In this document: positions 25,300 to 34,586 of the stretch, one piece after another | How the letters are laid out: the number at the start of each line of letters is the position of its first letter | Position numbering within the stretch: position 1 is the first letter of the stretch | DNA from: Chitinophaga pinensis | GTDB lineage: Bacteria > Bacteroidota > Bacteroidia > UBA4408 | Direction of reading: 5' to 3' | DNA: 56,176 nt | NCBI GenBank assembly: GCA_945872355.1 | Contig: CAMBZU010000012.1 | Coordinates: 1 to 56,176, forward strand | The notes under the pieces: generated by a model | What the model saw: only the letters and a program-made list of their open reading frames with translations | The model's database searches: none | Told to the model about the DNA's origin: nothing | Program-made: the position numbers and the translations under genes

Positions 25300-26715
25300 A
25301 TGTACGAAGAATTTGATGATGAAGAAATGAGCGGCAAAGACGCTGCAAAGTTGATGGAGCGATATGAAGAAATGATTAATAAAAATGGTCATTCTTTTTT
25401 TGATGAAGAAGAGTTCGATGAAATTATATCCATTTATACTGATAACAGAGCATTCCAAAAAGCATTAAAGGCGGCTGAATTAGCATTAGATCAGCACCCT
25501 TATAGTGTTATCTTTTTGGTTAGGCAAGCACAATTATATGGTGCATCCAATCAAATACACAAAGCGTTTGAGGTGTTACTAAAGGCTGAATCCTTTGAGC
25601 CAAACAATGAAGAAATTTGGGTTACCAAAGGTTCTTTATTTAGTCATTTAAACGAGCATGATAAGGCCATTCATAGTTTTAAACAAGCAATTAAAATTAG
25701 TCAGGATCCTGATGAAATTTACATGATGGTGGCCATAGAATATGAAAACAAAAAGGATTACCAGAAAGCCATTTATTTTTTAAAGAAGGCAGTAGAAAAC
25801 AATACTGGCAATGAATTGGCATTGTTTGAACTGGCTTGGTGTTTTGAAGAAGCAGGTATGGTGCGCGAAAGTATTGCCTATTATAATGAATTGATTGATT
25901 TAGATCCATATTCAGTATCGGCCTGGTATAATATAGGTGTGGCTCACAATAAATTGTCGGAGTACGAAGAAGCAATAAGTGCTTTCGATTTTTGCATAGC
26001 TATTGAGGAAGCTTTCTCATCGGCTTATTTTAACAAAGCCAATGCATTGGCCAACCAAGAAAAGTATGCCGAAGCGATTGAAGTTTATATGCAAACATTT
26101 GAATATGAAGAGCCTGATGCCTACACGCATTATTATTTAGGGGAGTGTTACGAAAAGCTTGAGAACAATAAATTAGCGTTGCAGCATTATCAAAAAGCTG
26201 TAAAAATAGATCCAGAATTATCTCCTGCATGGCTCGGTATTGGTGTAATTTATGATATTGATGAAAGCTATATCGAAAGTCTTTATTATATTAAGAAGGC
26301 CATTGAAATTGAAAATAACAATGGTGAATTTTGGTATATTTATGGAGATGTATTATACCGCGCAGGACAATTAGATGAATCAGTTGTGGCTTATTTAAAA
26401 ACAATTGAGCTTGAAAAAGATAACTGCGAAGTAGTTTTAGATTTATGCTTAGTTTATTATGAACTTGGCGATATTGAAGGCCTAAGAGAAACTATTTCTT
26501 TAGCTGTTCAAACTTTTGGGATAGAGCATCCAGCTGTTGCCTATAGGTATGCCGCTTTTTGTTTTATAATAGGAAATAACAAAGAGGGAATGGTTGTTTT
26601 AGAATCCGCTTTATTTAAGGATTATCAAGGGCATGAAGGATTTTTAGAATTTGAACCAACCTTTAAATTAAACACTGCAATTATGAATATTATAGCATCA
26701 AATACACAAATTTAA
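25300..26715 (+). CDS. TPR-repeat protein, cytoplasmic
   Basis: The 471-aa acidic protein has no signal peptide and consists almost entirely of tetratricopeptide repeats from about residue 45 (for example HDKAIHSFKQAIKISQDPDEIYMMVAIEYENKKDYQKAIYFLKKAV; KLALQHYQKAVKIDPELSPAWLGIGVIYD). The first 45 residues are rich in Glu and Asp. It is a protein-protein interaction scaffold with unknown partners. Its TAA overlaps the ATG of the phosphosulfolactate synthase gene (TAATG), suggesting translational coupling. Confidence 0.88.
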   Translation: MYEEFDDEEMSGKDAAKLMERYEEMINKNGHSFFDEEEFDEIISIYTDNRAFQKALKAAELALDQHPYSVIFLVRQAQLYGASNQIHKAFEVLLKAESFEPNNEEIWVTKGSLFSHLNEHDKAIHSFKQAIKISQDPDEIYMMVAIEYENKKDYQKAIYFLKKAVENNTGNELALFELAWCFEEAGMVRESIAYYNELIDLDPYSVSAWYNIGVAHNKLSEYEEAISAFDFCIAIEEAFSSAYFNKANALANQEKYAEAIEVYMQTFEYEEPDAYTHYYLGECYEKLENNKLALQHYQKAVKIDPELSPAWLGIGVIYDIDESYIESLYYIKKAIEIENNNGEFWYIYGDVLYRAGQLDESVVAYLKTIELEKDNCEVVLDLCLVYYELGDIEGLRETISLAVQTFGIEHPAVAYRYAAFCFIIGNNKEGMVVLESALFKDYQGHEGFLEFEPTFKLNTAIMNIIASNTQI

Positions 26716-27503
26716 TGAATTTTAATTTACCGCATATTCCAGAAAGAGAACCGAAACCACGAATGAAAGGCCTTACAATGATGATGGATAAAGGTCTCAG
26801 TTTAAAAGAAGTAGAAAACTTTATTGAGGTAAATGCTGCATATACAGATTTAATAAAGCTTGGATTTGGAACATCATATCTGACGAATAATTTAATGGAG
26901 AAAATTAAATTATATCACGATGCAGGTTTAAAAGTATACTTAGGAGGAACATTGTTTGAAGCATTTATTATAAGAGGAATGTTTGATGATTACCGCAAAG
27001 TGCTAGATAAGTTTAAGCTAGGTATGGCTGAAGTTTCTGATGGATCTTTGGAAATGAATCACGATGTAAAATGTGAGTATATAAATACCTTATCAAAAGA
27101 CTTTACTGTATTATCTGAGGTAGGATCCAAAGAAGAAGGAATTATTATTCATCCATCAAAATGGACAAGCATGATGAAAAAAGAGTTGGAAGCCGGCTCT
27201 TGGAAAGTGATTGCAGAAGCAAGAGAAAGTGGTAATGTAGGTATTTACCATAGAGATGGTAAAACCCATACCATGCTTATTGATAAAATAATAGCTAAAA
27301 TAAAACCTGAAGATATTATGTGGGAAGCACCAATAAAGAGTCAACAGGTTTGGTTTATCAAGAGTTTTGGCGCCAATGTAAATTTAGGTAATATTGCACC
27401 AAATGATGTAATACCTTTAGAAACATTAAGAATAGGATTGCGTGGCGATACCTTCTTTACTTTTTTACCAAAAGAATTAAATAAAACAGTTGAAAAAACT
27501 TAA
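26715..27503 (+). CDS. Phosphosulfolactate synthase (ComA family)
   Basis: The family adds sulfite to phosphoenolpyruvate to give (2R)-phosphosulfolactate, the first step of coenzyme M synthesis in methanogens. The 262-aa protein has family hallmarks: an N-terminal KGLTMMMDKGLS, DLIKLGFGTSYL, VYLGGTLFEAF and GMAEVSDGSLEM, and IAEARESGNVGIY and LGNIAPNDVIPLETLRIGLRGDT near the end. Bacteroidota do not make coenzyme M. A role in supplying sulfonates such as the precursor of sulfonolipids is an inference. It is coupled to the TPR gene and followed nine bases later by a rhodanese gene. Confidence 0.88.
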   Translation: MNFNLPHIPEREPKPRMKGLTMMMDKGLSLKEVENFIEVNAAYTDLIKLGFGTSYLTNNLMEKIKLYHDAGLKVYLGGTLFEAFIIRGMFDDYRKVLDKFKLGMAEVSDGSLEMNHDVKCEYINTLSKDFTVLSEVGSKEEGIIIHPSKWTSMMKKELEAGSWKVIAEARESGNVGIYHRDGKTHTMLIDKIIAKIKPEDIMWEAPIKSQQVWFIKSFGANVNLGNIAPNDVIPLETLRIGLRGDTFFTFLPKELNKTVEKT

Positions 27504-27512
27504 GCATTAAAT

Positions 27513-27839
27513 ATGAGCGTAATAAAAGAAATAACAGTTCAAGAATTAAAAAAAATGCGCGATGAAGGCACTCCGCATCAACTGATTGATGTAAGAGAAG
27601 CGCATGAAGCTGATGTCGCATCTATTCAAGGATTATTAATACCTATGGGTGATGTTATGGATAGGGTAGAAGAAATCAAAAAAGATATCCCTGTTATTGT
27701 GCATTGTCGCAGTGGAGCTAGATCTAGAGCTATTGTAGAAGCATTGCAAGGGAATTTCGAATTCGATAATCTATTTAATCTAAAAGGTGGCATATTGGCT
27801 TGGGCCAATGAAATTGATAGTTCCATCCAAACTTATTAA
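27513..27839 (+). CDS. Single-domain rhodanese-like sulfurtransferase
   Basis: The 108-aa protein is one rhodanese domain. LIDVREAHEADVASIQGLLIPMGDV is the N-terminal signature, and the active-site loop VHCRSGARSR carries the catalytic Cys (C65). It should carry sulfane sulfur in the cytoplasm. It lies in a run with the phosphosulfolactate synthase gene (nine-base gap), which suggests shared sulfur metabolism. Confidence 0.92.
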   Translation: MSVIKEITVQELKKMRDEGTPHQLIDVREAHEADVASIQGLLIPMGDVMDRVEEIKKDIPVIVHCRSGARSRAIVEALQGNFEFDNLFNLKGGILAWANEIDSSIQTY

Positions 27840-27896
27840 TAACTAATATTTATTTTTTTTAATTGCTGGTTTCAAATCAGTTGCTATACTATTGTT

Positions 27897-28529
27897 ATGA
27901 TTGAATTGTTTAAACATATATTACATCTTGATTTCGATTGGCTTTTTGCACAATACGACACAGCCATTTATTTAATCCTTTTCTTGGTTATTTTTATTGA
28001 AACAGGCTTGGTACTGATGCCATTTTTACCAGGTGATTCCTTATTGTTTACAGCAGGACTCTTTGCTAGAACAGGGCATTTGAACTTAAGCTATATTTTA
28101 ATTTTATTGTTTGTTGCCGCTGTTTTGGGCGATAATGTAAATTATTTTATTGGAAAAAATATTGGATTGCGCATGCTTGGAATTAAAATTAGAGGGAAGA
28201 AAGTTGTAAAGCAAGATTACCTCGATAAAACGCATGAATTTTATGAAAAGCACGGCACTAAAACCATTATCATGGCGCGTTTTGTTCCAATTGTTAGAAC
28301 ATTTGCTCCCTTTGTTGCTGGTGTTGCTGAAATGAAGTACAGCAGATTTCTTTCTTTCGACATTTTAGGCGGCGCACTTTGGATTGGAAGCTTAACCTTA
28401 GCAGGCTATTTTTTAGGTCATTTCGAATGGATTAGAAAACACATTGAATTGGTTGCATTAATAATTATTTTCATTTCTGTGTTACCTGTTATCATTGAGG
28501 TAATCAAGGCTAAGAAAGCTGCAAAATAA
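27897..28529 (+). CDS. DedA family membrane protein
   Basis: The 210-aa protein has the DedA/SNARE-associated layout. An ETGLVLMPFLPGDSLLFTAGLFAR re-entrant region lies near residue 38, GDNVNYFIGKNIG near residue 75 and FYEKHGTKTIIMARFVPIVRTFAPFVAGVAEMKYSRF near residue 120. Two helices end the protein. DedA proteins include undecaprenyl-phosphate and phospholipid flippases. The substrate here is unknown. AroE follows after 11 bases. Confidence 0.93.
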   Translation: MIELFKHILHLDFDWLFAQYDTAIYLILFLVIFIETGLVLMPFLPGDSLLFTAGLFARTGHLNLSYILILLFVAAVLGDNVNYFIGKNIGLRMLGIKIRGKKVVKQDYLDKTHEFYEKHGTKTIIMARFVPIVRTFAPFVAGVAEMKYSRFLSFDILGGALWIGSLTLAGYFLGHFEWIRKHIELVALIIIFISVLPVIIEVIKAKKAAK

Positions 28530-28540
28530 GGTCTGTAAAT

Positions 28541-29314
28541 ATGAATTTAGGGCTAATAGGCAAATCATTAACACATAGCTTTTCACCAGCTTATTTTACT
28601 AACAAATTTGTTTCTGAAAGCTTAAATAATCATCAATATAAAGCTTATGAAATTGAGCAACTTGATGAAGTTAAACTACATGAATTAATTTCGAACGAGC
28701 AGCTCGAAGGTTTTAATGTTACCATTCCATACAAGGAAAGTATTTTGCCCTTTATGAATGAATTGAGTGATGATGCAAGTGCCATTGGTGCTGTAAATAC
28801 TGTTGTTGTTCATTGGACCAATACTGCTAATTATACATTAAAAGGATACAATACCGATTGGACAGGTTTTTTAAAAGCGATACGCCCTTTTCTAACCGTA
28901 CACCATCAACAGGCATTAATTTTAGGTACCGGAGGTGCAGCAAAAGCTATTGCTTATGCTTTAAAATCGTTGGGTATTGAATATTTTTTTGCCAGCAGAA
29001 ACAAGAAAGAATTAGGTTCAAATATTTTAAATTACAATGAACTTAACCAACATGCCATGGCACATTTTAAATTAATTATAAATACCACACCGCTAGGAAC
29101 ATTTCCAGCCATAGAAAGTTTCCCGGATTTGCCTTATCATTTCATTGGTAAGGACCATTTGATTTGTGATTTAGTATACAATCCATCTGAAACAAAATTT
29201 ATGCAATTGTCAAAAGCCAGCGGAGCAGCAGTTTTGAATGGTTTAAGTATGTTGCAGTTTCAGGCCGATGAAGCATGGAAAATATGGACAAATAAAAAAG
29301 GGCACAGCGTTTAG
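28541..29314 (+). CDS. aroE: Shikimate dehydrogenase
   Basis: AroE reduces 3-dehydroshikimate to shikimate with NADPH in aromatic amino acid synthesis. The 257-aa protein has the substrate site GLIGKSLTHSFSPAYF, the catalytic Lys in FNVTIPYKESI, the GAVNTVV motif and the nucleotide site ILGTGGAAKAIAYAL. It ends GLSMLQFQADEAWKIW. The last codons lie within the terminator stem. Confidence 0.96.
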   Translation: MNLGLIGKSLTHSFSPAYFTNKFVSESLNNHQYKAYEIEQLDEVKLHELISNEQLEGFNVTIPYKESILPFMNELSDDASAIGAVNTVVVHWTNTANYTLKGYNTDWTGFLKAIRPFLTVHHQQALILGTGGAAKAIAYALKSLGIEYFFASRNKKELGSNILNYNELNQHAMAHFKLIINTTPLGTFPAIESFPDLPYHFIGKDHLICDLVYNPSETKFMQLSKASGAAVLNGLSMLQFQADEAWKIWTNKKGHSV

Positions 29315-29329
29315 ACTGTACCCTCTTTT
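29297..29329 (+). terminator. Terminator at the end of aroE
   Basis: AAAGGGCACAG pairs with CTGTACCCTCTTT around CGTTTAGA with a mismatch and a bulge. The 5' arm overlaps the last aroE codons. Confidence 0.6.
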
Positions 29330-29336
29330 CCACCAT

Positions 29337-29475
29337 GAAAAAAATTACTTTCGTAATTCAATGTAAATAACGCAAGAATTAAATGATTGTTTATCCTATT
29401 TAAAGTTAAATTTAAATTATTTTTTTAATTTACTGAAAATCAAACTAAAAAAAATATTTTGTTAACATCGGATTA
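29337..29475. repeat. Noncoding block paralogous to 31330-31465, copy A
   Basis: It shares several runs with 31330-31465 in the same order: a hairpin near ATTACTTTCGTAATTC, then TATTTAAAGTTAA(A)TTTAAATTA, then a CTGAAAAT(C/G)AAACT run ending in AATATT. Copy B leads into a lipoprotein gene; nothing recognisable follows copy A. The rest of 29476-29693 holds no gene I can support. Confidence 0.65.
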
Positions 29476-29693
29476 TATTTTAGCATAGACAATATGGAAT
29501 TTCAAAGGCATTTGGGTTTAACCAAGGAAGGCTTCCTTTTGCCCACACTGGGTTAATTTTTTGTGTAGGTGAGTAGATTTTATAAAATACAATGAGCTAA
29601 CGACTAGCGATTATACTTTTATCATTGGCACGCTGCAAGGTTAGAAATTATCGTTACTGAAATTTATAAAAAATGTTCAGATAGCATTATTGC

Positions 29694-31046
29694 TTATAAT
29701 TTTACACCCATTACCAAGATGTCATCAATTTGATCTTCATCACCTTTGTAATTAAGGATAAAGTCATTAAGTGCTTCACCTTGTTTAATCATTGAAAGAT
29801 GCTGGTAAGATACAATCAGCTCCTTAAACTTTTTCCTTGTGAGTTTCTTTTTAAGTTCTCCACCATATTGGTCACTAAATCCATCCGTAATTAGATAAAT
29901 TGAATCACCTACATTTAATGAAAATTTGTGGTTTGTAAATTCTTTATAGTCGTGAAACCTGCCAATAGGTTGTTTATCAGCTTTTGTTTCAGTTAATTGA
30001 TTATTTTGTACAATCCAAATTGGGCTATTTGCACCGGCCCATTCAACCACCCGGGTTTTAAAATTAAATGAGCATAAAGAAATATCCATTCCATCGTTAA
30101 TATCAATTTCAGAACTTGAAAAATTATTTGCGACTATTTGTGCTGTTTTGTTCAGTATTTCTGCTGGTTGCTTTAGGTTATATTCTCTAACTGCTCTGTT
30201 GAGTGCGTTGTGACAAACCACGGTCATCATGGCTCCCGGAATGCCATGACCTGTGCAATCGCATGCGGCAAATAGCACAGTATCATTGCTTGCTTCCATC
30301 CAATAAAAATCTCCTGCAACAATTGCCTTAGGCAAATAAAGAATAAATGAATCTTCAATATTTTGTTTAACAATTTTAAGCGGAGGCAAAATGGCTGATT
30401 GAATTCTAAGCGCATATTCAATAGATTTTGTGATATCTAAATTTTTTTCTTCAACCACATGTTTTTGCTTCTCAATAATGAGATTTTGACTTTTAATGAT
30501 CAAATATTTTTTATATACTACTAGGAGTGATATGATGGTTAGCACAAAAATAATAATACCGAAGAAAACAGCAGTTTGGTATATTTTTTCTTGGGAAGCT
30601 TCTAAAATTGACAATTCCTTTTGGTTGGATTCAGCAATTTGCCTTTCCATTTCTTCAAAACTCTCTTCTTGCAAATGAGCTTTATATTGCAATTCCTTTT
30701 TGATATTATCAAATTTGTTTTTGCTTAGTGAAACGCGCTGATGTGCATTGAATGCAGCTATTAACCAACTTTTGTTTTTAGATTCAATTGCTAATGCAAT
30801 GGCGGTATCGGCATAGTTTACTGCCTGAGTAACACATTCATCAGTGGAGTCGCTTTTTTCAATAATTTCTAACAATAAGTTAAATCTAACTTGCTTGCTT
30901 TTTGATTGATTATAGCTTTGAATTAGCGCATCGACCCTTTGTTTTTCTTTTGCATAGCCTTGCAACTGGCAAAATGAAAGCACAAATACAAACCCTAGCA
31001 AAAGGTAGTGTTGATTAAAAATTGCTGTTTTTATTTTTTGTTGCAA
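29694..31046 (-). CDS. SpoIIE-type PP2C serine phosphatase, membrane-bound
   Basis: The 450-aa protein has an N-terminal signal or anchor, an exported helical region (about 35-155), a membrane helix (about 160-182), a coiled coil (about 185-210) and a C-terminal SpoIIE/PP2C domain. Metal-binding motifs are AIVAGDFYWME, AACDCTGHGIPGAMMTV and YLITDGFSDQYGG, with the final Asp in DEDQIDDILVMGVKL. Such proteins dephosphorylate anti-sigma antagonists or other regulators, but no partner gene is adjacent. No ATG is available; TTG at 31046 is used. Confidence 0.87.
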   Translation of the reverse strand: MQQKIKTAIFNQHYLLLGFVFVLSFCQLQGYAKEKQRVDALIQSYNQSKSKQVRFNLLLEIIEKSDSTDECVTQAVNYADTAIALAIESKNKSWLIAAFNAHQRVSLSKNKFDNIKKELQYKAHLQEESFEEMERQIAESNQKELSILEASQEKIYQTAVFFGIIIFVLTIISLLVVYKKYLIIKSQNLIIEKQKHVVEEKNLDITKSIEYALRIQSAILPPLKIVKQNIEDSFILYLPKAIVAGDFYWMEASNDTVLFAACDCTGHGIPGAMMTVVCHNALNRAVREYNLKQPAEILNKTAQIVANNFSSSEIDINDGMDISLCSFNFKTRVVEWAGANSPIWIVQNNQLTETKADKQPIGRFHDYKEFTNHKFSLNVGDSIYLITDGFSDQYGGELKKKLTRKKFKELIVSYQHLSMIKQGEALNDFILNYKGDEDQIDDILVMGVKL

Positions 31047-31329
31047 TGTTATTCTTTAATAATATGTTTGTGGTATTGCCTAATAAGGCAAATGTATGTA
31101 TAAACAAATTAAAAAAACTGATATATATCAGCTTTAAGTTAAATTGCAACGATTTGTTGATAAACTTAATAGAAAGTTCATCCGTTTTTAAAAGAGTGCT
31201 AATGATGAAAGATATAAATTATAGTAGTTTGCTAAGTTGCACTAGCTAACAGTATTGATGCAAGAACTTAACAATAGATTTTAAAATACCATTTTAAATA
31301 CTTTTATAAAATAATCTAAATAAATGGCT

Positions 31330-31465
31330 GCGAAAAAAATACTTTCGTAATTCGTTTAAAATAAAGCTAAAATAAAATTGTTGCTTCGTTTATTTAAAGT
31401 TAATTTAAATTAATCTTTCGTTTAGCTGAAAATGAAACTGAAAAGAATATTATTTTTACCAAAAT
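31330..31465. repeat. Noncoding block paralogous to 29337-29475, copy B
   Basis: Copy B lies upstream of the lipoprotein gene at 31522 and probably contains its leader or regulatory region. Together with copy A it flanks the SpoIIE-type gene. Nothing else is recognised in 31047-31521. Confidence 0.65.
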
Positions 31466-31521
31466 TAAACCAAATTTAAATTTAATTGTCATAGTTCAGG
31501 TAAAACTTTAATTTAATTGTA

Positions 31522-32478
31522 ATGAAAAAACTAAGTATTTATTTAGGAGTATTGCTTCTGGCCTCATCAATTGTTACCTCTTGTAAAAAGCGAGAAAAAG
31601 AAATTGCTTTGGATGAAGAAACTAAGCAGTTTAATGAAGATGCTAATGAGATTAAAAGTGAGTCAGATAATGTAGATAACGATATAAATAGCTCTATCAA
31701 CAATACTAGTATTGGTGGTAGAACAAGTGCCAGTTATTCGAGCGAATTATGTGGCGTAACTATTGACAGTAGTCAGATAGCTAACAAAATATTATTCTAT
31801 AATTTTGATGGATCAACACCTTGTTTTAGTCCTTCCAGAACGCGTGGAGGGCAAATTAAAGTCGAATTAATCAACGGCAATAGTTGGAAAAATGTTGGCG
31901 CTGTTTTAAAACTCACTTACATTAATTTTAAAATAATCAAATTAAGCAACAATAAATCAATTCAGTTTAACGGTGTAAAAACTTTAAAAAACGTAAATGG
32001 AATTAATTGGTTTACGTTCTTAACCAGTGTGAGCAATTTTAAGTTTCAAGAAAGAGCATTAAACGTAAATGTAACTTTTGAAAATGGAGATCAAGCGACA
32101 TGGAATAGTGCAAGAACCAGCACTTGGGATTATATTGCAGCCAATGTTACTCCGGGAATTCCTTATGGTTATGTTAAGTTTACCTCAAATGGCGATACCA
32201 TAAGAAACAATATTTCAAATACAGACTCATGGGGAACTAATAGAAATGGTCAAATTTTTCAAACTTATTATCAGTCGCCATGGGTTTCAAATTCATATTG
32301 TGGATTTTGGCGCCCCATCTCTGGTAATTTATCACATCAGGTTGGAATTTATAATTTAGGATTGCAGTTAGGTGTAAATCAAAATGGAGATCCCTCAACA
32401 TTAACTTGTGCTTATGGTTATAAAGTAAGTTGGACGCCATTGGGAGGAACAGCACAAACACTAATAAATAGTTATTAA
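31522..32478 (+). CDS. Lipoprotein of unknown function
   Basis: The 318-aa protein has a lipoprotein signal (MKKLSIYLGVLLLASSIVTSC, lipidated Cys 21) followed by a charged stretch (KKREKEIALDEET). The remainder looks beta-rich, with many Asn, Ser and Thr residues and no family I recognise. Without an obvious acidic retention signal beyond the KKRE start, surface or periplasmic location cannot be decided. A strong terminator follows, so it is a single-gene transcript. Confidence 0.75.
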   Translation: MKKLSIYLGVLLLASSIVTSCKKREKEIALDEETKQFNEDANEIKSESDNVDNDINSSINNTSIGGRTSASYSSELCGVTIDSSQIANKILFYNFDGSTPCFSPSRTRGGQIKVELINGNSWKNVGAVLKLTYINFKIIKLSNNKSIQFNGVKTLKNVNGINWFTFLTSVSNFKFQERALNVNVTFENGDQATWNSARTSTWDYIAANVTPGIPYGYVKFTSNGDTIRNNISNTDSWGTNRNGQIFQTYYQSPWVSNSYCGFWRPISGNLSHQVGIYNLGLQLGVNQNGDPSTLTCAYGYKVSWTPLGGTAQTLINSY

Positions 32479-32501
32479 AAAAGAATTAAATACATAGCAT
32501 G

Positions 32502-32538
32502 AGCCTGTCGAATTTTTTTTTGACAGGCTTTTTTTTTG
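32502..32538 (+). terminator. Terminator of the lipoprotein gene
   Basis: AGCCTGTC (32502-32509) pairs with GACAGGCT (32522-32529), and a run of T follows. Confidence 0.9.
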
Positions 32539-32630
32539 AATTATTTAATCATTTTTTTTGACTTGAACTATCGAACTAATAGCTTAATATGATTTTATTA
32601 TATTTACAGCACTAATCAATGTACATAATA

Positions 32631-33728
32631 ATGAAAAAAATCTTTACTCTTTTTATTTTAGGAATTGCCTTTAATCAGGTACAATCGCAAACAATTAGCT
32701 CTGCAAATTTTCCAAATGTTGGCGAAGTTTGGGTTGAATTTATTGATACAACTGGCAGTTTGGTAACCATTAGTCCCGCAGGTGCTGGTCAAACATGGAA
32801 TTACGGTACTTCTTTTAATGTTGGAGATACAAGTGCAATTCTTTTTAGGTCGCCTTCAGATGCACCTTCATACATGAATGTTAGTTCTAATTTTTCGGGT
32901 GCATCTTTTGCGATAATTAATAACAATCCTGCTGATTCCACTGCAACTTTTATAAAATCTAATGCTACGGGTTTATATTTAGATGGAATTTATCAGCAAG
33001 GTGTAATTGAAGATTCTACTTTAGGTTTATCATTAAATACTCTTGATTATAATCCAGATAGATTGATAATTCCTGCTCCATTTTCATTAAATGATAATAG
33101 ACTAAATAATGCAAGATTTGAACTTCAATTTTCTTTTTCACCTCCTCCGCCATCGCCCCCAATTACAATTAATGTTTCAGCAAGTAATTCCTTTATACAA
33201 GATTTTAATGCTGATGCTGCAGGAACTTTAACCACTCCATTTGGCACCTTTAATAATGTACTGAGAATAAAAGATTTTACCTATCAAATTGATAGTACTA
33301 ATTATGATATAGCATTTATACCTGATACTGTAAGTATTCATGATACAACAATTACTTATTATTTTGTGCATGCCAACTCACATTGTATACTTATGGCAGT
33401 AGCTGTTAATCCTTTCACATCACAGGTTATTGAAGCCAGTTATTATGATCCAATTGTGTTGGTTGGTGAATCAGAAAATACAAGCATCCCTGTAACTATG
33501 TATCCTAATCCTGCAAGTGACGCTTTTTACTTGAACCATATACGCAAAAATTCTACCATTGAAATTTTTGATATCGCTGGGAAGTTGATTAAATCTGCAT
33601 ACTTAGGTGGTTTAGAAAGTAGTATTAAAATGAATACAAATGAAATGCCTGCTGGTTTTTACTTCTTTAAAATGAGTAATGCTGCAAGCGGTAATTATCA
33701 CACAGGTAAATTTGAAGTTGTGAAATAA
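32631..33728 (+). CDS. Secreted protein with type IX sorting domain
   Basis: The protein (365 aa from this start) has a signal peptide (MKKIFTLFILGIAFNQVQSQ). Its C-terminal type A sorting domain (about 290-365) has YPNPASDAFYL, then IEIFDIAGKLIKS and MPAGFYFFKM. The type IX secretion system exports such proteins and attaches them at the cell surface. The central region is beta-rich with no family I recognise. An ATG lies four codons upstream (32619), but the Lys-Lys signal-peptide start at 32631 is preferred. Confidence 0.88.
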   Translation: MKKIFTLFILGIAFNQVQSQTISSANFPNVGEVWVEFIDTTGSLVTISPAGAGQTWNYGTSFNVGDTSAILFRSPSDAPSYMNVSSNFSGASFAIINNNPADSTATFIKSNATGLYLDGIYQQGVIEDSTLGLSLNTLDYNPDRLIIPAPFSLNDNRLNNARFELQFSFSPPPPSPPITINVSASNSFIQDFNADAAGTLTTPFGTFNNVLRIKDFTYQIDSTNYDIAFIPDTVSIHDTTITYYFVHANSHCILMAVAVNPFTSQVIEASYYDPIVLVGESENTSIPVTMYPNPASDAFYLNHIRKNSTIEIFDIAGKLIKSAYLGGLESSIKMNTNEMPAGFYFFKMSNAASGNYHTGKFEVVK

Positions 33729-33744
33729 TATTTTTGAAGATTTA

Positions 33745-33779
33745 TAAAAAAGCCTTGCATTATTTGCAGGGCTTTTTTT
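33745..33779. terminator. Shared terminator
   Basis: AAAAAGCC(T)TGCA pairs with TGCA(G)GGCTTTTT around TTATT. It lies between two convergent genes, overlapping the stop of the minus-strand gene, and can serve both. Confidence 0.85.
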
Positions 33780-34578
33780 ATGCAATTAAAGTTTTAAAAT
33801 AAGTTGGTGCTTTGGCTAATCTTGAGCCATACCAACTAAACATTTCTCCATCCACAATTTTAATTTCGGCATAAGGGCAAATGGCTTTAAACTGCTGCAC
33901 ATGCTTATCTTTAAAAGGAAATGGTTCTGAAGAAAGATAAATAATATCGGGAGAGGCAGCTTGCAATTCAGCCACTGTAATTTGTGGATAGCGATAACTT
34001 ATTTGCTTTGATTTGATATCGGCTGCAAATACATTCACCAATCCAATTTTTTCTAATAAATTATTGATAAAAGTATTTTCTCCGACTACCATCAATGGCT
34101 CATTCCAAATAAAATAGGCGACTCTTTTTTTTGTATGAATAGGATGTTGTAAATGATTAAATTCTTCCTTTATTTTGTTGTTCAACAGCATTCCATGTTG
34201 AGTTTTATGTGTGATTGTTGCAATGCTTTCAATCATTTGTAGAGCCTGCGCTAAGTTATTGATATCACTCATCCAAACTGGATATTGTTGCATCAATATT
34301 TCAATATCGGCTTTACTATTTTCTTCTTTATTACCAATAATTAAATCGGGTTTTATACTTACTATTTTATTTAAATTTAATTGCTTAGTACCGCCCACAA
34401 TGTTTTTTTCTTTTAGCCAATGTTTAGGATGGATACAAAATTTAGTAATGCCAATTACTTCATTATCTAAACCCAAATCGAAAAGCAATTCGGTTTGAGA
34501 TGGTACTAAAGAAATGATTCGCTGTGGCTTAGTATTAATTTCAACTTTGCGCAACATTTGATCAATAAAAACGGGCAT
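33778..34578 (-). CDS. BtuF-like helical-backbone metal receptor protein
   Basis: The 266-aa protein belongs to the periplasmic-binding family of BtuF and iron-siderophore receptors. RIISLVPSQTELLFDLGLDNEVIGITKFC is the N-terminal lobe signature, LNKIVSIKPDLIIGNKEENS leads into the linker helix, and AELQAASPDIIYLSSEPFPF and FSWYGSRLAKA mark the second lobe. No signal peptide is present: the protein begins MPVFIDQMLRKVEI. It may therefore be cytoplasmic or enter the periplasm by another route. It lies eight bases after parC on the same strand, with no transporter genes nearby. Confidence 0.82.
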   Translation of the reverse strand: MPVFIDQMLRKVEINTKPQRIISLVPSQTELLFDLGLDNEVIGITKFCIHPKHWLKEKNIVGGTKQLNLNKIVSIKPDLIIGNKEENSKADIEILMQQYPVWMSDINNLAQALQMIESIATITHKTQHGMLLNNKIKEEFNHLQHPIHTKKRVAYFIWNEPLMVVGENTFINNLLEKIGLVNVFAADIKSKQISYRYPQITVAELQAASPDIIYLSSEPFPFKDKHVQQFKAICPYAEIKIVDGEMFSWYGSRLAKAPTYFKTLIA

Positions 34579-34586
34579 GCTATCGA

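Noticed and set aside
31022-31249. 75-codon plus-strand frame upstream of the SpoIIE-type gene
   Set aside because: It overlaps the phosphatase start on the opposite strand and has composition typical of AT-rich noncoding DNA.
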